A DNA stretch of 64,000 nt from Caulobacter vibrioides OR37 (GCF_000372645.1 NZ_APMP01000018.1:18529-82528), one strand, 5' to 3'. Positions 8,407 to 17,091 are shown, numbered from the stretch's first letter. The notes: generated by a model from the letters alone, not told the origin. Numbers and translations are program-made.

Positions 8407-8477
8407 TGACGTTCGCGGCACTCACTCGCTCCTTCCCCTTGGACGGGGAAAGGAGCCCCCTCACTCACCACGCAACT

Positions 8478-9857
8478 TCACGCGTTGCGGAGATACCAAT
8501 CGAAATCGAGCTCGGTGACGACCTCGAAGAAGCGCGCCTGTTCCGTGCGCTTGACCGACACGAACATGTCCACGAAACGCTCGCCCAGATAGTCGCGCAG
8601 GACCTCCGAGGTCGCGAACAGGTCCACGGCGGCGAACCAGTTGTTGGGCAGGCGGATGTTCTCCTTGGCGGCGGCCGCGTAGCCGTCGCCGACCACCGCC
8701 GGCCCCGGATCGAGCTTGTTCTTGATACCGTGGTGAGCGCTGGCCAGCAGCACGGCCAGCACCAGATACGGATTGGCGTCCGCGCCCGCCACGCGATGCT
8801 CGACATGGCGGGTATGCGGCGGACCGGCCGGCACGCGCAGGCTGACGGTGCGGTTGTTCACGCCCCAGGTCGGCGCCACCGGCGCGTAGCTGTTGGCCTT
8901 GAAGCGGCGATAGCTATTGGCGTTGGGCGCCAGGATCGCCATGCCCTCGCCCAGCAGGGCCTTCATGCCGGCGATGGCGTGCTTGAGCAGCGCCGAGCCC
9001 TCGACGTCCTCCGCCGCGCACAGGTTATTGCCGCTGGCGTCGTTGATGCTGAGATGGACGTGGAAGCCGTTGCCGGCCCGGTCGCTCCAGGGCTTGGCCA
9101 TGAAGGTCGCCTCGCAGCCATGGCGCAAAGCCACGCCCTTGGCGGCGCGCTTGTAGAGCACCGCGTCGTCGGCCGCGCGCAGGGCGTCGGCCTTGTGCTT
9201 GAGGGTCAGCTCGACCTGGCCCGGCGCGAACTCCGAGATCGCGCCCTCCAGCGGCACGCCGATCGCGTCGGCGACGTCCCACAGCTCGCGTAGGAACGGG
9301 GCGTGGGCCTCCAGCTCCGGCAGGCCGTAGACCTGGATGCCGGTCGGGACCTGACCGGTCAGGGCCGACTTGGCGGGCAGGAGTTCGCCGCGCGGCCCGC
9401 GTTCCAGGTCGACGAGGTAGTATTCCAGCTCGCAAGCGGCGACGGGGGTCAGGCCATCGGCGGCGTAGCGGTCCAGCACCCGTCGCAGCACGTGGCGCGG
9501 ATCGAGGTCGTTCGGCGTCCCGTCCAGCTCGTACATCGACAGCATGACCTGGGCGACGTCGGGTCCCAGCCACGGCGCCAGGGTCAGGGTTCCCGGGACG
9601 GGCCGCGCGCGGCGGTCGGCGTCGCCATCCTCCCAGACCAGGCCCGTGTCCTCGCAGTCGGCCCCCGTGGTGTCGACCACCAGCACCGAGCCCGGCAGGA
9701 AGCGGCCGTATTCGTAGATCGCCTCCAGCTCATGCACCCGCAGCCGCTTGCCGCGCGGCACGCCGGTCATGCTGGTGAAGAACACCTCGACGAACCGCAC
9801 CTGAGGGTTCGCGGCCAGGAAGTCGCGGCATTCCTGGATGTCGGCGACCATCACCAT
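8478..9857 (-). CDS. glutamine synthetase family protein, second gamma-glutamylamine synthetase-like paralogue
   Basis: 459 residues. GS catalytic motifs are present: CELEYYLVD (metal-binding Glu pair), SEFAPGQVELTL, FHVHLSIND (His-x-His), NRTVSLRVP and EHRVAGADANPYLVLA. It differs clearly from the 281-1678 PuuA (for example VHL instead of IHQ), so it is a diverged paralogue rather than a recent duplicate. It lies between potF and the class III PLP enzyme on the same strand, and is likely to glutamylate another polyamine or amino-alcohol. The first codons are MVMVAD, so the true start could be either Met. The 172-bp gap to the next gene upstream is filled by a palindrome. Confidence 0.8.
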   Translation of the reverse strand: MVMVADIQECRDFLAANPQVRFVEVFFTSMTGVPRGKRLRVHELEAIYEYGRFLPGSVLVVDTTGADCEDTGLVWEDGDADRRARPVPGTLTLAPWLGPDVAQVMLSMYELDGTPNDLDPRHVLRRVLDRYAADGLTPVAACELEYYLVDLERGPRGELLPAKSALTGQVPTGIQVYGLPELEAHAPFLRELWDVADAIGVPLEGAISEFAPGQVELTLKHKADALRAADDAVLYKRAAKGVALRHGCEATFMAKPWSDRAGNGFHVHLSINDASGNNLCAAEDVEGSALLKHAIAGMKALLGEGMAILAPNANSYRRFKANSYAPVAPTWGVNNRTVSLRVPAGPPHTRHVEHRVAGADANPYLVLAVLLASAHHGIKNKLDPGPAVVGDGYAAAAKENIRLPNNWFAAVDLFATSEVLRDYLGERFVDMFVSVKRTEQARFFEVVTELDFDWYLRNA

Positions 9858-9860
9858 GAC

Positions 9861-10023
9861 CCCTCTCCCGTGGGGAGAGGGCGGGACCCGCGTCCGTAGG
9901 ACGTGGGGGGGTGAGGGGGTAAAGCCTTTCCGGAAAAGTCAGGGCGAGAAGCCGGTCGAGGGTGAAATCCCTCACCCTCCCAAGGCTGCGCCTTGGGGCC
10001 CGCCCTCTCCCGCCGGGAGAGGG
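9861..10023. repeat. type C palindromic element
   Basis: Arms CCCTCTCCCGTGGGGAGAGG and an inverted CCCTCTCCCGCCGGGAGAGGG near 10001-10023, with GGGTGAGGG and CCCTCACCCTCCC as inner inverted pieces. It occupies the gap between two genes of the island. Confidence 0.75.
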
Positions 10024-10044
10024 TTTCCGTTAGCGTCCCGCTCA

Positions 10045-11403
10045 TCAATTTATCTCCCCCATCGCCGCCGCGAACCCGTCCACGGCCGCGACCAGCCGGT
10101 CGATCGCCGCGTCGTCGGTGACGGGCGAGACCAGCATCATGTTGTGGAAGGGCGCGATCAGCACCCCTCGGTTGATCAGCCACAGATGCAGCGCTTCCAC
10201 CGCCTGATGGTCCAGCGCTTTTCGCATTTGGGCGGCGTTCCTCGGCGGCGGATCGGCGAACACCAGCTCGACCCGCGCGCCGACATGGACGACCGACCAG
10301 AGCGGCTTGCGCGCCGCGATCACGCCCCTCAGCCCCGCCACCAGCCGCTCGGCGCCGGCCAGCATCCGCGCGTAGGCGGCGTCGGTCATCACCTCGCTCA
10401 GCATCGCGCGCATGGCGGCCATGGCCAGCGCATTGCCCGACAGCGTCGTGCCGATGCCGGACTGTCCCGGCCCAATCCTGGCCCGCGCGTCGTCCATCCG
10501 CGCCGAGAGCGCGGCGGTGACGCCCCACACCGCCGCCGGCACGCCGCCGGCGATGGCCTTGCCCAGGACGAAGACGTCCGGCTCCAGGCCGTGGGCGCGC
10601 GTATAGCCGCCGGGGCCGGTCGAGATGGTGTGGGTCTCGTCGATGATCAGCAGGGTTCCGGCGTCGCGGGTCAGGCGGCGCAGGGCCTCGTGGAAGCCGG
10701 ACTCGGGCAGGATCATGCCGCAGTTGGTCATCACCGGCTCGGCCAGGACGGCGGCGACATCGCCGGGCGCCAGGGCCGCTTCCAGCGCGGCGATATCGTT
10801 GAACGGAACGACGCGGGTGGTCGCCGTCAGGTCGTGGACCTGGCCCAGCAGGCCCGGCTTCATCGCGGGTCCGCCAGCCTTCAGCACCACGAAGGCGTCG
10901 TCGACCATGCCGTGATAGCAGCCGTCGAAGACCAGGATAACCGGCCGGCCGGTGACCGCCCGCGCCCAGCGGATCGCCGCGCGGTTGGCGTCGCTGGCCG
11001 TGGTCGCCGCCTGCCACAGCGGCAGGCCGAACCGCTCGGCCAGGAGCTTGCCGACGATGGCGGCGGACGGCGTCGGCAGCATGAAGCCCGCGCCGCGCTT
11101 GATCTGGTCGGCGACGGCCGCCGCCACCGAGGCGTCGCCATGGCCGAACATCGACGGCGTGTCGCCCAGGCAGAAGTCGTCATAGAGCTTGCCGTCGACA
11201 TCGGTGATCTGCGCCCCGACGCCCTGGGCGGCGAAGATCGGCGACGGACTGGCCCAATCGTTCATCCAGTGCATCGGCGCCCCGCCGCGCCAGTGCGCGG
11301 CGGCCGCCTTGGCCATGGCGACCGAGCGGGGGTGTTCGGCCAGGAAGCGGGCGCGTTCCTGGGTCAGCAGATCGGAGAGGGAGCGGGTGAGGTCAGCGAT
11401 CAT
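10045..11403 (-). CDS. class III PLP aminotransferase, GSA-aminomutase-like
   Basis: 452 residues from the ATG at 11403 (MIADLTRSL). An in-frame start at 11421 would add only six residues (MGRGGG). It shows APMHWMNDW and DDFCLGDTPSMFGHG (the HemL-like start), the PLP-phosphate region TTASDANRAAIRWAR, the Asp strand LLIIDETHTIS and the Schiff-base Lys in DVFVLGKAIAGG. The pattern matches glutamate-1-semialdehyde 2,1-aminomutase-like transaminases rather than the SpuC group, but the location between gabD and a glutamyl-amine ligase argues for amine catabolism rather than haem synthesis. The real substrate is unknown. Confidence 0.75.
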   Translation of the reverse strand: MIADLTRSLSDLLTQERARFLAEHPRSVAMAKAAAAHWRGGAPMHWMNDWASPSPIFAAQGVGAQITDVDGKLYDDFCLGDTPSMFGHGDASVAAAVADQIKRGAGFMLPTPSAAIVGKLLAERFGLPLWQAATTASDANRAAIRWARAVTGRPVILVFDGCYHGMVDDAFVVLKAGGPAMKPGLLGQVHDLTATTRVVPFNDIAALEAALAPGDVAAVLAEPVMTNCGMILPESGFHEALRRLTRDAGTLLIIDETHTISTGPGGYTRAHGLEPDVFVLGKAIAGGVPAAVWGVTAALSARMDDARARIGPGQSGIGTTLSGNALAMAAMRAMLSEVMTDAAYARMLAGAERLVAGLRGVIAARKPLWSVVHVGARVELVFADPPPRNAAQMRKALDHQAVEALHLWLINRGVLIAPFHNMMLVSPVTDDAAIDRLVAAVDGFAAAMGEIN

Positions 11404-11425
11404 TCCACCGCCCCTCCCCATTCAA

Positions 11426-11558
11426 CCGTCATTCCCGCCCTTGTGGCGGGAAACCCTGGTTCAGCCCGCACTTGCGACGCCCGCGGACCGCCTGCGGTCC
11501 GCCCCTCCCGCCCTTGCGGCGGAGGGAGGGGTTCCCGCCACAAGGGCGGGAATGACGG
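11426..11558. repeat. type D palindromic element with 27-bp perfect arms
   Basis: The left arm starts CCGTCATTCCCGCCCTTGTG and runs to about 11452. The right arm, ending at 11558, is its exact reverse complement over 27 bp. The interior has a GGACCGCCTGCGGTCC hairpin. It separates gabD from the class III PLP gene. Confidence 0.85.
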
Positions 11559-11584
11559 AGCATTTTGAGGGTTAGGAAGGCGCG

Positions 11585-13033
11585 TCATCCCACCCCGCCA
11601 AAGCACAGGTACTTGGTCTCCAGATACTCCTCGAGCCCCTCCGAAGACCCCTCGCGGCCCAGGCCCGACTCCTTGACCCCGCCGAACGGCGCGACCTCGG
11701 TGGAGATCAGGCCTTCGTTGATCCCGACCATGCCGGCCTCGATCGCCTCGGCCACGCGCCAGCAGCGGCCGACGTCGCGGCTGTAGAAGTAGGCGGCCAG
11801 GCCAAAGGGCGTGGCGTTGGCCAGCTCGACGGCTTCGGCTTCCGTCTCGAACTTCACGATCGGGGCGACCGGGCCGAAGATCTCCTCGTTGAACAGGCGC
11901 ATGGCCGGTGTCGCGCCCGTCAGGACCGTGGGCTGATAGAACAGGCCGCCCAGGGCGTGGCGGTCCCCGCCCACCACCGCCTTGGCCCCGCCGGCCACCG
12001 CCTCGCGCACCAGGGCCTCGACCTTCTGAATGGCCTTGTCGTTGATCAGCGGCCCGATCACCACGCCGTCTTCCGTCCCCGGCCCGACCTTCATCGCCGC
12101 GACCTTTTCAGAGAGGCGCGCGACGAAGGCGTCGTGGATGCCCGACTGCACGATCAGCCGATTGGCGCAGACGCAGGTCTGGCCGGTATTGCGGTACTTG
12201 CTGGCGATCGCGCCGTCGACGGCGGCTTCAAGGTCGGCGTCGTCGAAGACGATGAAGGGCGCGTTGCCGCCCAGCTCCAGGCTGAGCTTCTTCATCGTGC
12301 CGGCGCACTGCTCGTACAGCACCTTGCCGATCGGGGTGGAGCCGGTGAACGACAGCTTCCGCACCCGGCCGTCCTCGCACAACGTCTTGCCGACAGCGCT
12401 GGAGTTGGTGGTCGTCACCACGTTCAGCACCCCGGCCGGCACGCCCGCCTCGACCGCCAGGCGCGCGATGGCGAGCGCGCACAGCGGCGTCTCGGCGGCC
12501 GGCTTGACCACCACGGTGCAGCCCGAGGCCAGGGCCGGCCCGACCTTGCGGGTGATCATGGCGATCGGGAAATTCCACGGCGCGATGGCGGCGCAAACGC
12601 CCACCGGCTGCTTGATCGAGGCCAGGCGCTTGCCCGGCATCGGGGTCGGGATCGTGTGGCCGTAGGCGCGCTTAGCCTCGTCGGCGAACCAGTCGATGAA
12701 CGCCGCGCCATAGGCGACCTCGCCCTTGGCCTCGGCCAACGGCTTGCCCTGTTCGGCGGTCATCAGGCGGGCCAGGTCGTCGGCGTGGGCGAGCATCAGG
12801 TCGCTCCACCGGCGCAGGATCGCCCCGCGCGCCTTGGCCGTCTGGCCGGCCCAGGCGGAGAAGGCGCGATGCGCGGCCGCGATCGCCGTCCGCGTCTCGT
12901 CGGGACCAAGATCGGCGACCTTGGCGATCACGGCGCCGGTCGCCGGATCCAGCACCTCGAACGCGCGGTCGCCCGCGATCCACTGGCCGTCGATGAAGGC
13001 TTGGGTTTCAATGAGTTTGAGAGGGGTCATCAC
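11585..13033 (-). CDS. gabD: NAD(P)-dependent succinate-semialdehyde dehydrogenase
   Basis: 482 residues, full length for GabD. Motifs are PWNFPIAMITRK (about 152-163), the catalytic Glu near 253 in LELGGNAPFIVFDDADL, and the nucleophile Cys near 287 in GQTCVCANR. The second Cys two residues later is typical of GabD and can form a regulatory disulfide. It oxidises succinate semialdehyde from GABA to succinate, the last step of putrescine degradation, feeding the TCA cycle. The start is MMTPLK at 13033 (either Met possible). A perfect 16-bp palindrome lies 135 bp upstream. Confidence 0.9.
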   Translation of the reverse strand: MMTPLKLIETQAFIDGQWIAGDRAFEVLDPATGAVIAKVADLGPDETRTAIAAAHRAFSAWAGQTAKARGAILRRWSDLMLAHADDLARLMTAEQGKPLAEAKGEVAYGAAFIDWFADEAKRAYGHTIPTPMPGKRLASIKQPVGVCAAIAPWNFPIAMITRKVGPALASGCTVVVKPAAETPLCALAIARLAVEAGVPAGVLNVVTTTNSSAVGKTLCEDGRVRKLSFTGSTPIGKVLYEQCAGTMKKLSLELGGNAPFIVFDDADLEAAVDGAIASKYRNTGQTCVCANRLIVQSGIHDAFVARLSEKVAAMKVGPGTEDGVVIGPLINDKAIQKVEALVREAVAGGAKAVVGGDRHALGGLFYQPTVLTGATPAMRLFNEEIFGPVAPIVKFETEAEAVELANATPFGLAAYFYSRDVGRCWRVAEAIEAGMVGINEGLISTEVAPFGGVKESGLGREGSSEGLEEYLETKYLCFGGVG

Positions 13034-13168
13034 GGATTGCCTCGACGCGCCGACTTCGGCTCGGCGCCGTTATGCAACGCGCGAACGGCGCGCGCGACGC
13101 CCGTCGGCGCGAAGCCTCCGGACGGCGCGGCGATGGCGGCGAGCATGGTCACGGGACAAGATCCTGAT

Positions 13169-13184
13169 AACTGTGATCACAGTT
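13169..13184. promoter_or_regulatory. perfect 16-bp palindrome, putative GntR operator for gabD
   Basis: AACTGTGATCACAGTT is an exact palindrome lying between gntR and gabD. FCD-type GntR regulators commonly bind T-G-T-x-A-T-x-A-C-A-like palindromes of this size. A related site, ATTGCGATCACAAT, is upstream of gntR itself. This supports control of gabD by the adjacent regulator. Confidence 0.65.
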
Positions 13185-13216
13185 TTCCGCCCTCGCGACC
13201 CTGTCAAGCCGGGGGT

Positions 13217-13891
13217 TCACGACACGCCCTCCACGGCGGCCCGCATCTTGTCCATGCCTTCGGAAAGATCAGCGGCGATGGCGCGGCGGGCGCCTTCGGC
13301 GTCCTTGGCCTTCAGCGCGGCGATGGCCTGGGCGTGGTGGTCGGCCGCCAGGTCGTTGGCCCCAACGCGGCCGAACACCACCCGCATGAACGGCCCGATC
13401 TGCAGCCAGAGCCCCCCGGCCATGGCCAGAAGCACCTCGGCCCCGGCCCGCTCGTAGAGCGTGAAGTGAAAGGCGTGATTGGCCGTCATGTAGCGGTCGA
13501 CATCGCCCAGTCTAAGCGCCTCGTCGAGATCGGCGTCCACGGCCTGAAGCTGGCGGATCAGACCGACGTCGGCGCTCGCGGCGGCGCGCGCCGCCAGCTC
13601 CGGCTCGACCCACAGCCGGGCCAGGGCCAGCTGCTCCAGCCGGTCGGCGGTCAGGGACGGCACGGACAGGCGCTTGTTGGCCGGGTTGATCGCCAGCGCC
13701 CGCTCGGCGACCAGCCGGCGGACCGCGTCCCGCACCGGCATCGGCGAGACGCCCAGCTCGCCGGCCAGGCTCCGCAAGCTGACGCCCTTGCCCGGCGCGA
13801 TGCGACCGGTGATCAGCGCCCGCCGGATCGCCGCGTAGACCTGGTCGTGCACGGCCTGGGAGTCGGCGAGGGGTCTGCGAACGGCGGCCAT
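13217..13891 (-). CDS. GntR family (FCD/VanR subfamily) transcriptional regulator
   Basis: 224 residues from the ATG at 13891. Extending upstream to 14074 would read through a palindrome and is rejected. The N-terminal winged helix spans about 12-80, with HDQVYAAIRRALITGRIAPG and SLRSLAGELGVSPMPVRDAV as the recognition half. The C-terminal FCD domain includes LARLWVEPELAARAA and the metal/ligand His residues in NHAFHFTLYERAG and ADHHAQAIAAL. It is placed upstream of gabD and divergent from the omega-aminotransferase gene, with palindromic sites in both intergenic regions, so it is the likely polyamine- or GABA-responsive regulator of the island. Confidence 0.87.
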   Translation of the reverse strand: MAAVRRPLADSQAVHDQVYAAIRRALITGRIAPGKGVSLRSLAGELGVSPMPVRDAVRRLVAERALAINPANKRLSVPSLTADRLEQLALARLWVEPELAARAAASADVGLIRQLQAVDADLDEALRLGDVDRYMTANHAFHFTLYERAGAEVLLAMAGGLWLQIGPFMRVVFGRVGANDLAADHHAQAIAALKAKDAEGARRAIAADLSEGMDKMRAAVEGVS

Positions 13892-13898
13892 CTCCCTC

Positions 13899-14026
13899 TC
13901 CCGACCTTCCCGGCGGAGGCCGGGATCCAGATCCAAAAGCGCTTGGGCTGACGGGATGAGCTCTGCGCCTTCCGGAGCCCAACCCAAGGCCCGCCATCCG
14001 GGCCCGGCGTTCGCCGGGGACGTCGG
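13899..14026. repeat. type E palindromic element, copy 2
   Basis: The arms contain ACCTTCCCGGCGGAGGCCGG and the inverted CCGGGCCCGGCGTTCGCCGG. It occupies most of the divergent gntR/aminotransferase promoter region. Confidence 0.65.
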
Positions 14027-14056
14027 ATGGAAGGAAACCCTTTCGAAGAAGATCAA

Positions 14057-14070
14057 ATTGCGATCACAAT
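14057..14070. promoter_or_regulatory. putative GntR operator before the omega-aminotransferase gene
   Basis: ATTGCGATCACAAT is palindromic except for one central pair (G-C to G-T change) and shares the GATCACA half with the perfect site at 13169. It lies 27 bp upstream of the aminotransferase start and in the divergent gntR promoter region, suited to both autoregulation and target control. Confidence 0.6.
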
Positions 14071-14097
14071 GCAAGGCCTCTCCAAGGGAAGCCTCCC

Positions 14098-15417
14098 ATG
14101 CCCGACTTCGGCGCCAACGACCTCGACGCCTTCTGGATGCCGTTCACGCCGAACCGGCGCTTCAAGGCCCATCCGCGCCTGCTGGCCTCGGCCAAGGGCA
14201 TGTTCTATCGCACCCCCGAGGGCCGCGAGGTGCTGGACGGAACCGCCGGCCTCTGGTGCGTCAACGCCGGCCACGACCGCCCCCGCATTCGCGAGGCGAT
14301 CCAGAAGCAGGCGGCGGAAATGGACTTCGCGCCCAGCTTCAACATGGGCCACCCGCTGGCCTTCCAGTTCGCCTCGCGCCTGGCCCAGATCACGCCGAAG
14401 GGCCTGGACCGCATCTTCTTCACCAACAGCGGTTCGGAGTCGGTCGACACGGCCCTGAAGATCGCCCTCGCCTATCACCGCGCCCGGGGCAAGGGGACCA
14501 AGACCCGGCTGATCGGGCGCGAACGCGGCTATCACGGCGTCGGCTTCGGCGGCATTTCGGTGGGCGGCATCTCGACCAACCGCAAGACCTTCGGGAGCCT
14601 GCTGACCGGCGTCGACCACCTGCCCCACACCCACGGCGTTCCCGGCAACCTGTTCACCAAGGGCCAGCCCGAGCACGGCGCGCATCTGGCCGACGATCTG
14701 GAACGCATCGTGGCCCTGCACGACGCCTCCAACATCGCCGCGGTGATCGTCGAGCCCGTCGCCGGCTCCACCGGGGTGCTGGTTCCGCCAAAGGGGTATC
14801 TGGAGCGCCTGCGCGCCATCTGCGACCGCCACGACATCCTCTTGATCTTCGACGAGGTGATCAGCGGCTTCGGACGCCTGGCCGCCCCGTTCGCCGCCGA
14901 CCGTTTCGGCGTCACGCCCGACCTGATGTGCCTGGCCAAGGGACTGACCAACGCCGCCGTGCCCTGCGGCGCGGTGGCCGCCTCGACCGCCATCTATGAC
15001 GCCATGCTGGCGGGCGCCGAGGCGCCGATCGAGCTCTTCCACGGCTACACCTATTCGGCCCACCCTCTGGCCTGTGCGGCGGGCCTGGCGACGCTGGAGA
15101 CCTACCGCGAGGACGACCTCTTCGCCCGCGCCGCCGCGATCGAGGGCTACTGGCGCGAGGCCATCCACACGCTGGCCGACGCCCGCCACGTGATCGACAT
15201 CCGCGACCTCGGCATCGTCGCCGGCATTGAGCTCGCGCCGCGCGACGGCGCCCCGACCGCCCGCGCGACCGAGGTGTTCGAGACCTGCTTCGACGAAGGC
15301 CTGCTGATCCGCGTCACCGGCGACACCATCGCCCTCTCTCCGCCGCTGATCCTGGAGAAGAGCCACATCGACCGGATGGTCGAGACGCTGCGGTCGGTTC
15401 TGGGACGGGTGGCGTGA
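14098..15417 (+). CDS. omega-amino acid:pyruvate aminotransferase (class III)
   Basis: 439 residues. It begins with the diagnostic NDLDAFWMPFTPNRRFK of beta-alanine/omega-amino-acid:pyruvate transaminases. TAGLWCVNAGHDRP, the PLP-phosphate motif FTNSGSESVDTALKIA, the Asp in LLIFDEVISGFGR and the Lys in DLMCLAKGLTNAAVPCG follow. It should transfer amino groups from GABA, beta-alanine or other terminal amines to pyruvate. It is transcribed away from gntR and preceded by an AAGGGAAGC-type ribosome site and the GATCAC operator. Together with SpuC and the HemL-like enzyme it is the third class III transaminase of the island. Confidence 0.87.
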   Translation: MPDFGANDLDAFWMPFTPNRRFKAHPRLLASAKGMFYRTPEGREVLDGTAGLWCVNAGHDRPRIREAIQKQAAEMDFAPSFNMGHPLAFQFASRLAQITPKGLDRIFFTNSGSESVDTALKIALAYHRARGKGTKTRLIGRERGYHGVGFGGISVGGISTNRKTFGSLLTGVDHLPHTHGVPGNLFTKGQPEHGAHLADDLERIVALHDASNIAAVIVEPVAGSTGVLVPPKGYLERLRAICDRHDILLIFDEVISGFGRLAAPFAADRFGVTPDLMCLAKGLTNAAVPCGAVAASTAIYDAMLAGAEAPIELFHGYTYSAHPLACAAGLATLETYREDDLFARAAAIEGYWREAIHTLADARHVIDIRDLGIVAGIELAPRDGAPTARATEVFETCFDEGLLIRVTGDTIALSPPLILEKSHIDRMVETLRSVLGRVA

Positions 15418-15420
15418 GGT

Positions 15421-15906
15421 CTACATCGCGAACTTCGCGCTCACCCCGCAGCGGACCTGTCCATTGACCACCGCGACGCTGGCCGCGCGGCCCATGGTCA
15501 GGTCGTAGAAGGTCTGGCGTCCGTCCGCGACCACCGCCAGATAGTCCGGCGAGGTGAACTTGCACACCGGATAGCGCACGGACGCGCCGCCGATCGTCTC
15601 GACGCGGTGGGTGCAGGTCATGGCCCCGCCATGACGCTGGTAGATCGTTCCGTCGTAGGCCGTGACCTGCGGCGGCGTGGAGACACTGGCGAAGCGTTCG
15701 GGGGCCAAGGGCTGGCAGGGCTGGCCCGAAACGCTCCAATAGGCCGCGCGCTCGGCGACGTCGTCGCGCGCGTGTGTAGCGACCGCGTGGAAGATCGGCA
15801 GGCTGGCCAGGCCTGTCAGGACCAGCGCCACGGTCGCCCGACGCCGCTGGACGCGCCCCGGCGCCGCGATCTTCACCCGTTCGATGTGAAAGCCTTCGGG
15901 CGTCAT
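15421..15906 (-). CDS. uncharacterised single-pass membrane protein
   Basis: 161 residues from the ATG at 15906 (MTPEGFHIER). A cytoplasmic basic stretch (RVQRRRA) is followed by one hydrophobic segment ATVALVLTGLASLPIFHAVA. A presumed periplasmic domain with four Cys (QPCQPL, MTCTHR, PVCKF, VRCGV) could form two disulfides. No recognised family. It is convergent with the aminotransferase gene, 3 bp away. Confidence 0.6.
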   Translation of the reverse strand: MTPEGFHIERVKIAAPGRVQRRRATVALVLTGLASLPIFHAVATHARDDVAERAAYWSVSGQPCQPLAPERFASVSTPPQVTAYDGTIYQRHGGAMTCTHRVETIGGASVRYPVCKFTSPDYLAVVADGRQTFYDLTMGRAASVAVVNGQVRCGVSAKFAM

Positions 15907-15977
15907 GTCCGTCTCCCCAGCCGCACCGCGTTTTACAAACGTAACCCGACAGCGAGACGCTTGCCAACCGCCTTCGT

Positions 15978-16946
15978 TCAGTCCCGGCGCGGCCGGTAGG
16001 ACATCGCCACGTCGCAACGGGCGTAGCGCGCCCCGAACAGGCGCATGATCTCGGCGTCGTGGACGAAGCCCAGCTTCTCGTAGAGGTGGATGGCCGGCGC
16101 GCACTTGGTGTTGGTCAGCAGGTACAGCTTGTCGACACCCAGGCTGGACGCGCGCTCCAGAACCTTGGTCAGCAGGAATTCGCCGACCTTCAGCCCCCGG
16201 GCGCTTTCCAGGACGCCCATCTTGGTCAGCTCGAACCAGCCGTCCTTGGAGGCCATCAGGGCGCAGGTTCCGACCACGCCCATCGCCGCCGTCTCGGCGA
16301 ACAGCACCACCCCGCCCTTGTCGAGGATCAGCTCGCGCGGCCGTGACAAAAGGTCGATGTCGTTCTGTTCCAGGGTGAACATCGACTGGATCCACTCGGC
16401 GTTGATCCGGTGGAAGGCCTCGGCCAGATCGTCCGAGAAGTCGCGCGCCCACATCGTCGGCGTCGGGGCGCTTTCGATGCGCGCGAGTAACGACCTCTCG
16501 GCCAATCGCGCCTCGATCTTGGCTAGGCTCAGCATGACATCGCCCTCCAGGCCCTCGACCAGCTGCGCGGCGGCCGCCTCGATGCCGGGCAACATGCCGG
16601 TCTGGACGCGCGCCATGACCGCCTGGCCCTTCTCCGTCAGGGCCAACCGCTTGGTCCGGCCGTCGCCCGGCGCGCGGCGCGCCTCGACCAGCCCCTCGGC
16701 CTCCAGAGCGCCCAGAGCCCGGGTGACCGTGGGCTGGGCCAGCCGCAGCCGCTCCGCCAGAGCGCCGACCGCGATCGGGCCGTGCAGGCGGATGGTCATC
16801 AGCAGCGACATCTGGGCCGGCTGCACCGGCAGGTCGAACGCGCGCGCCACCTCGGCGGCGTCGGCCTGCATCCGCTCGGCCAGACGCTTGAGCCGGCTGC
16901 CCAGGAACCCCACGCCGAACCCGGCCAACAGATCGACATCCATCAC
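15978..16946 (-). CDS. MarR-type regulator fused to a GNAT acetyltransferase
   Basis: 322 residues. The N-terminal MarR winged helix covers about 25-140 and includes the recognition helix area RLRLAQPTVTRALGALEAEGLVEARR and the wing PGDGRTKRLALTEKG. The C-terminal GNAT domain, about 165-320, has the acetyl-CoA loop region GVLESARGLKVGEFLLTKVL and the closing LYEKLGFVHD. Such fusions are known in bacteria as bifunctional regulators; the acetyl acceptor is unknown. The start is MMDVDL at 16946. The promoter region holds an extended TAGC-based palindrome consistent with autorepression. Confidence 0.85.
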   Translation of the reverse strand: MMDVDLLAGFGVGFLGSRLKRLAERMQADAAEVARAFDLPVQPAQMSLLMTIRLHGPIAVGALAERLRLAQPTVTRALGALEAEGLVEARRAPGDGRTKRLALTEKGQAVMARVQTGMLPGIEAAAAQLVEGLEGDVMLSLAKIEARLAERSLLARIESAPTPTMWARDFSDDLAEAFHRINAEWIQSMFTLEQNDIDLLSRPRELILDKGGVVLFAETAAMGVVGTCALMASKDGWFELTKMGVLESARGLKVGEFLLTKVLERASSLGVDKLYLLTNTKCAPAIHLYEKLGFVHDAEIMRLFGARYARCDVAMSYRPRRD

Positions 16947-16960
16947 GCGCCTCCGATTAA

Positions 16961-16982
16961 TAGCTCGCTATATAGCTTGCTA
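16961..16982. promoter_or_regulatory. palindromic operator before the MarR-GNAT gene
   Basis: A 22-bp near-palindrome made of TAGC, a spacer, the perfect core GCTATATAGC (16967-16976), a spacer and GCTA. It lies 14 bp upstream of the start codon and overlaps a TA-rich -10-like stretch, as expected of a MarR autoregulatory site. Confidence 0.65.
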
Positions 16983-17091
16983 TATATAAACCTTCCACAC
17001 AAGCGCTTGAACGCGTGACGCGGGGCGAAAATTGATACAGTCTGAAGTTGCACGAGAGATAATCTCCCGCGCCTCGACCGTGGAGACTGTA

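Noticed and set aside
10045..11403. Call of glutamate-1-semialdehyde aminomutase (hemL) for haem synthesis
   Set aside because: The sequence is HemL-like, but the location inside an amine-catabolic operon and the divergence from hallmark residues make a haem role unlikely.
13892..14097. N-terminal extension of GntR up to 14074
   Set aside because: The extension would encode the type E palindrome; the start at 13891 gives the standard GntR N terminus.
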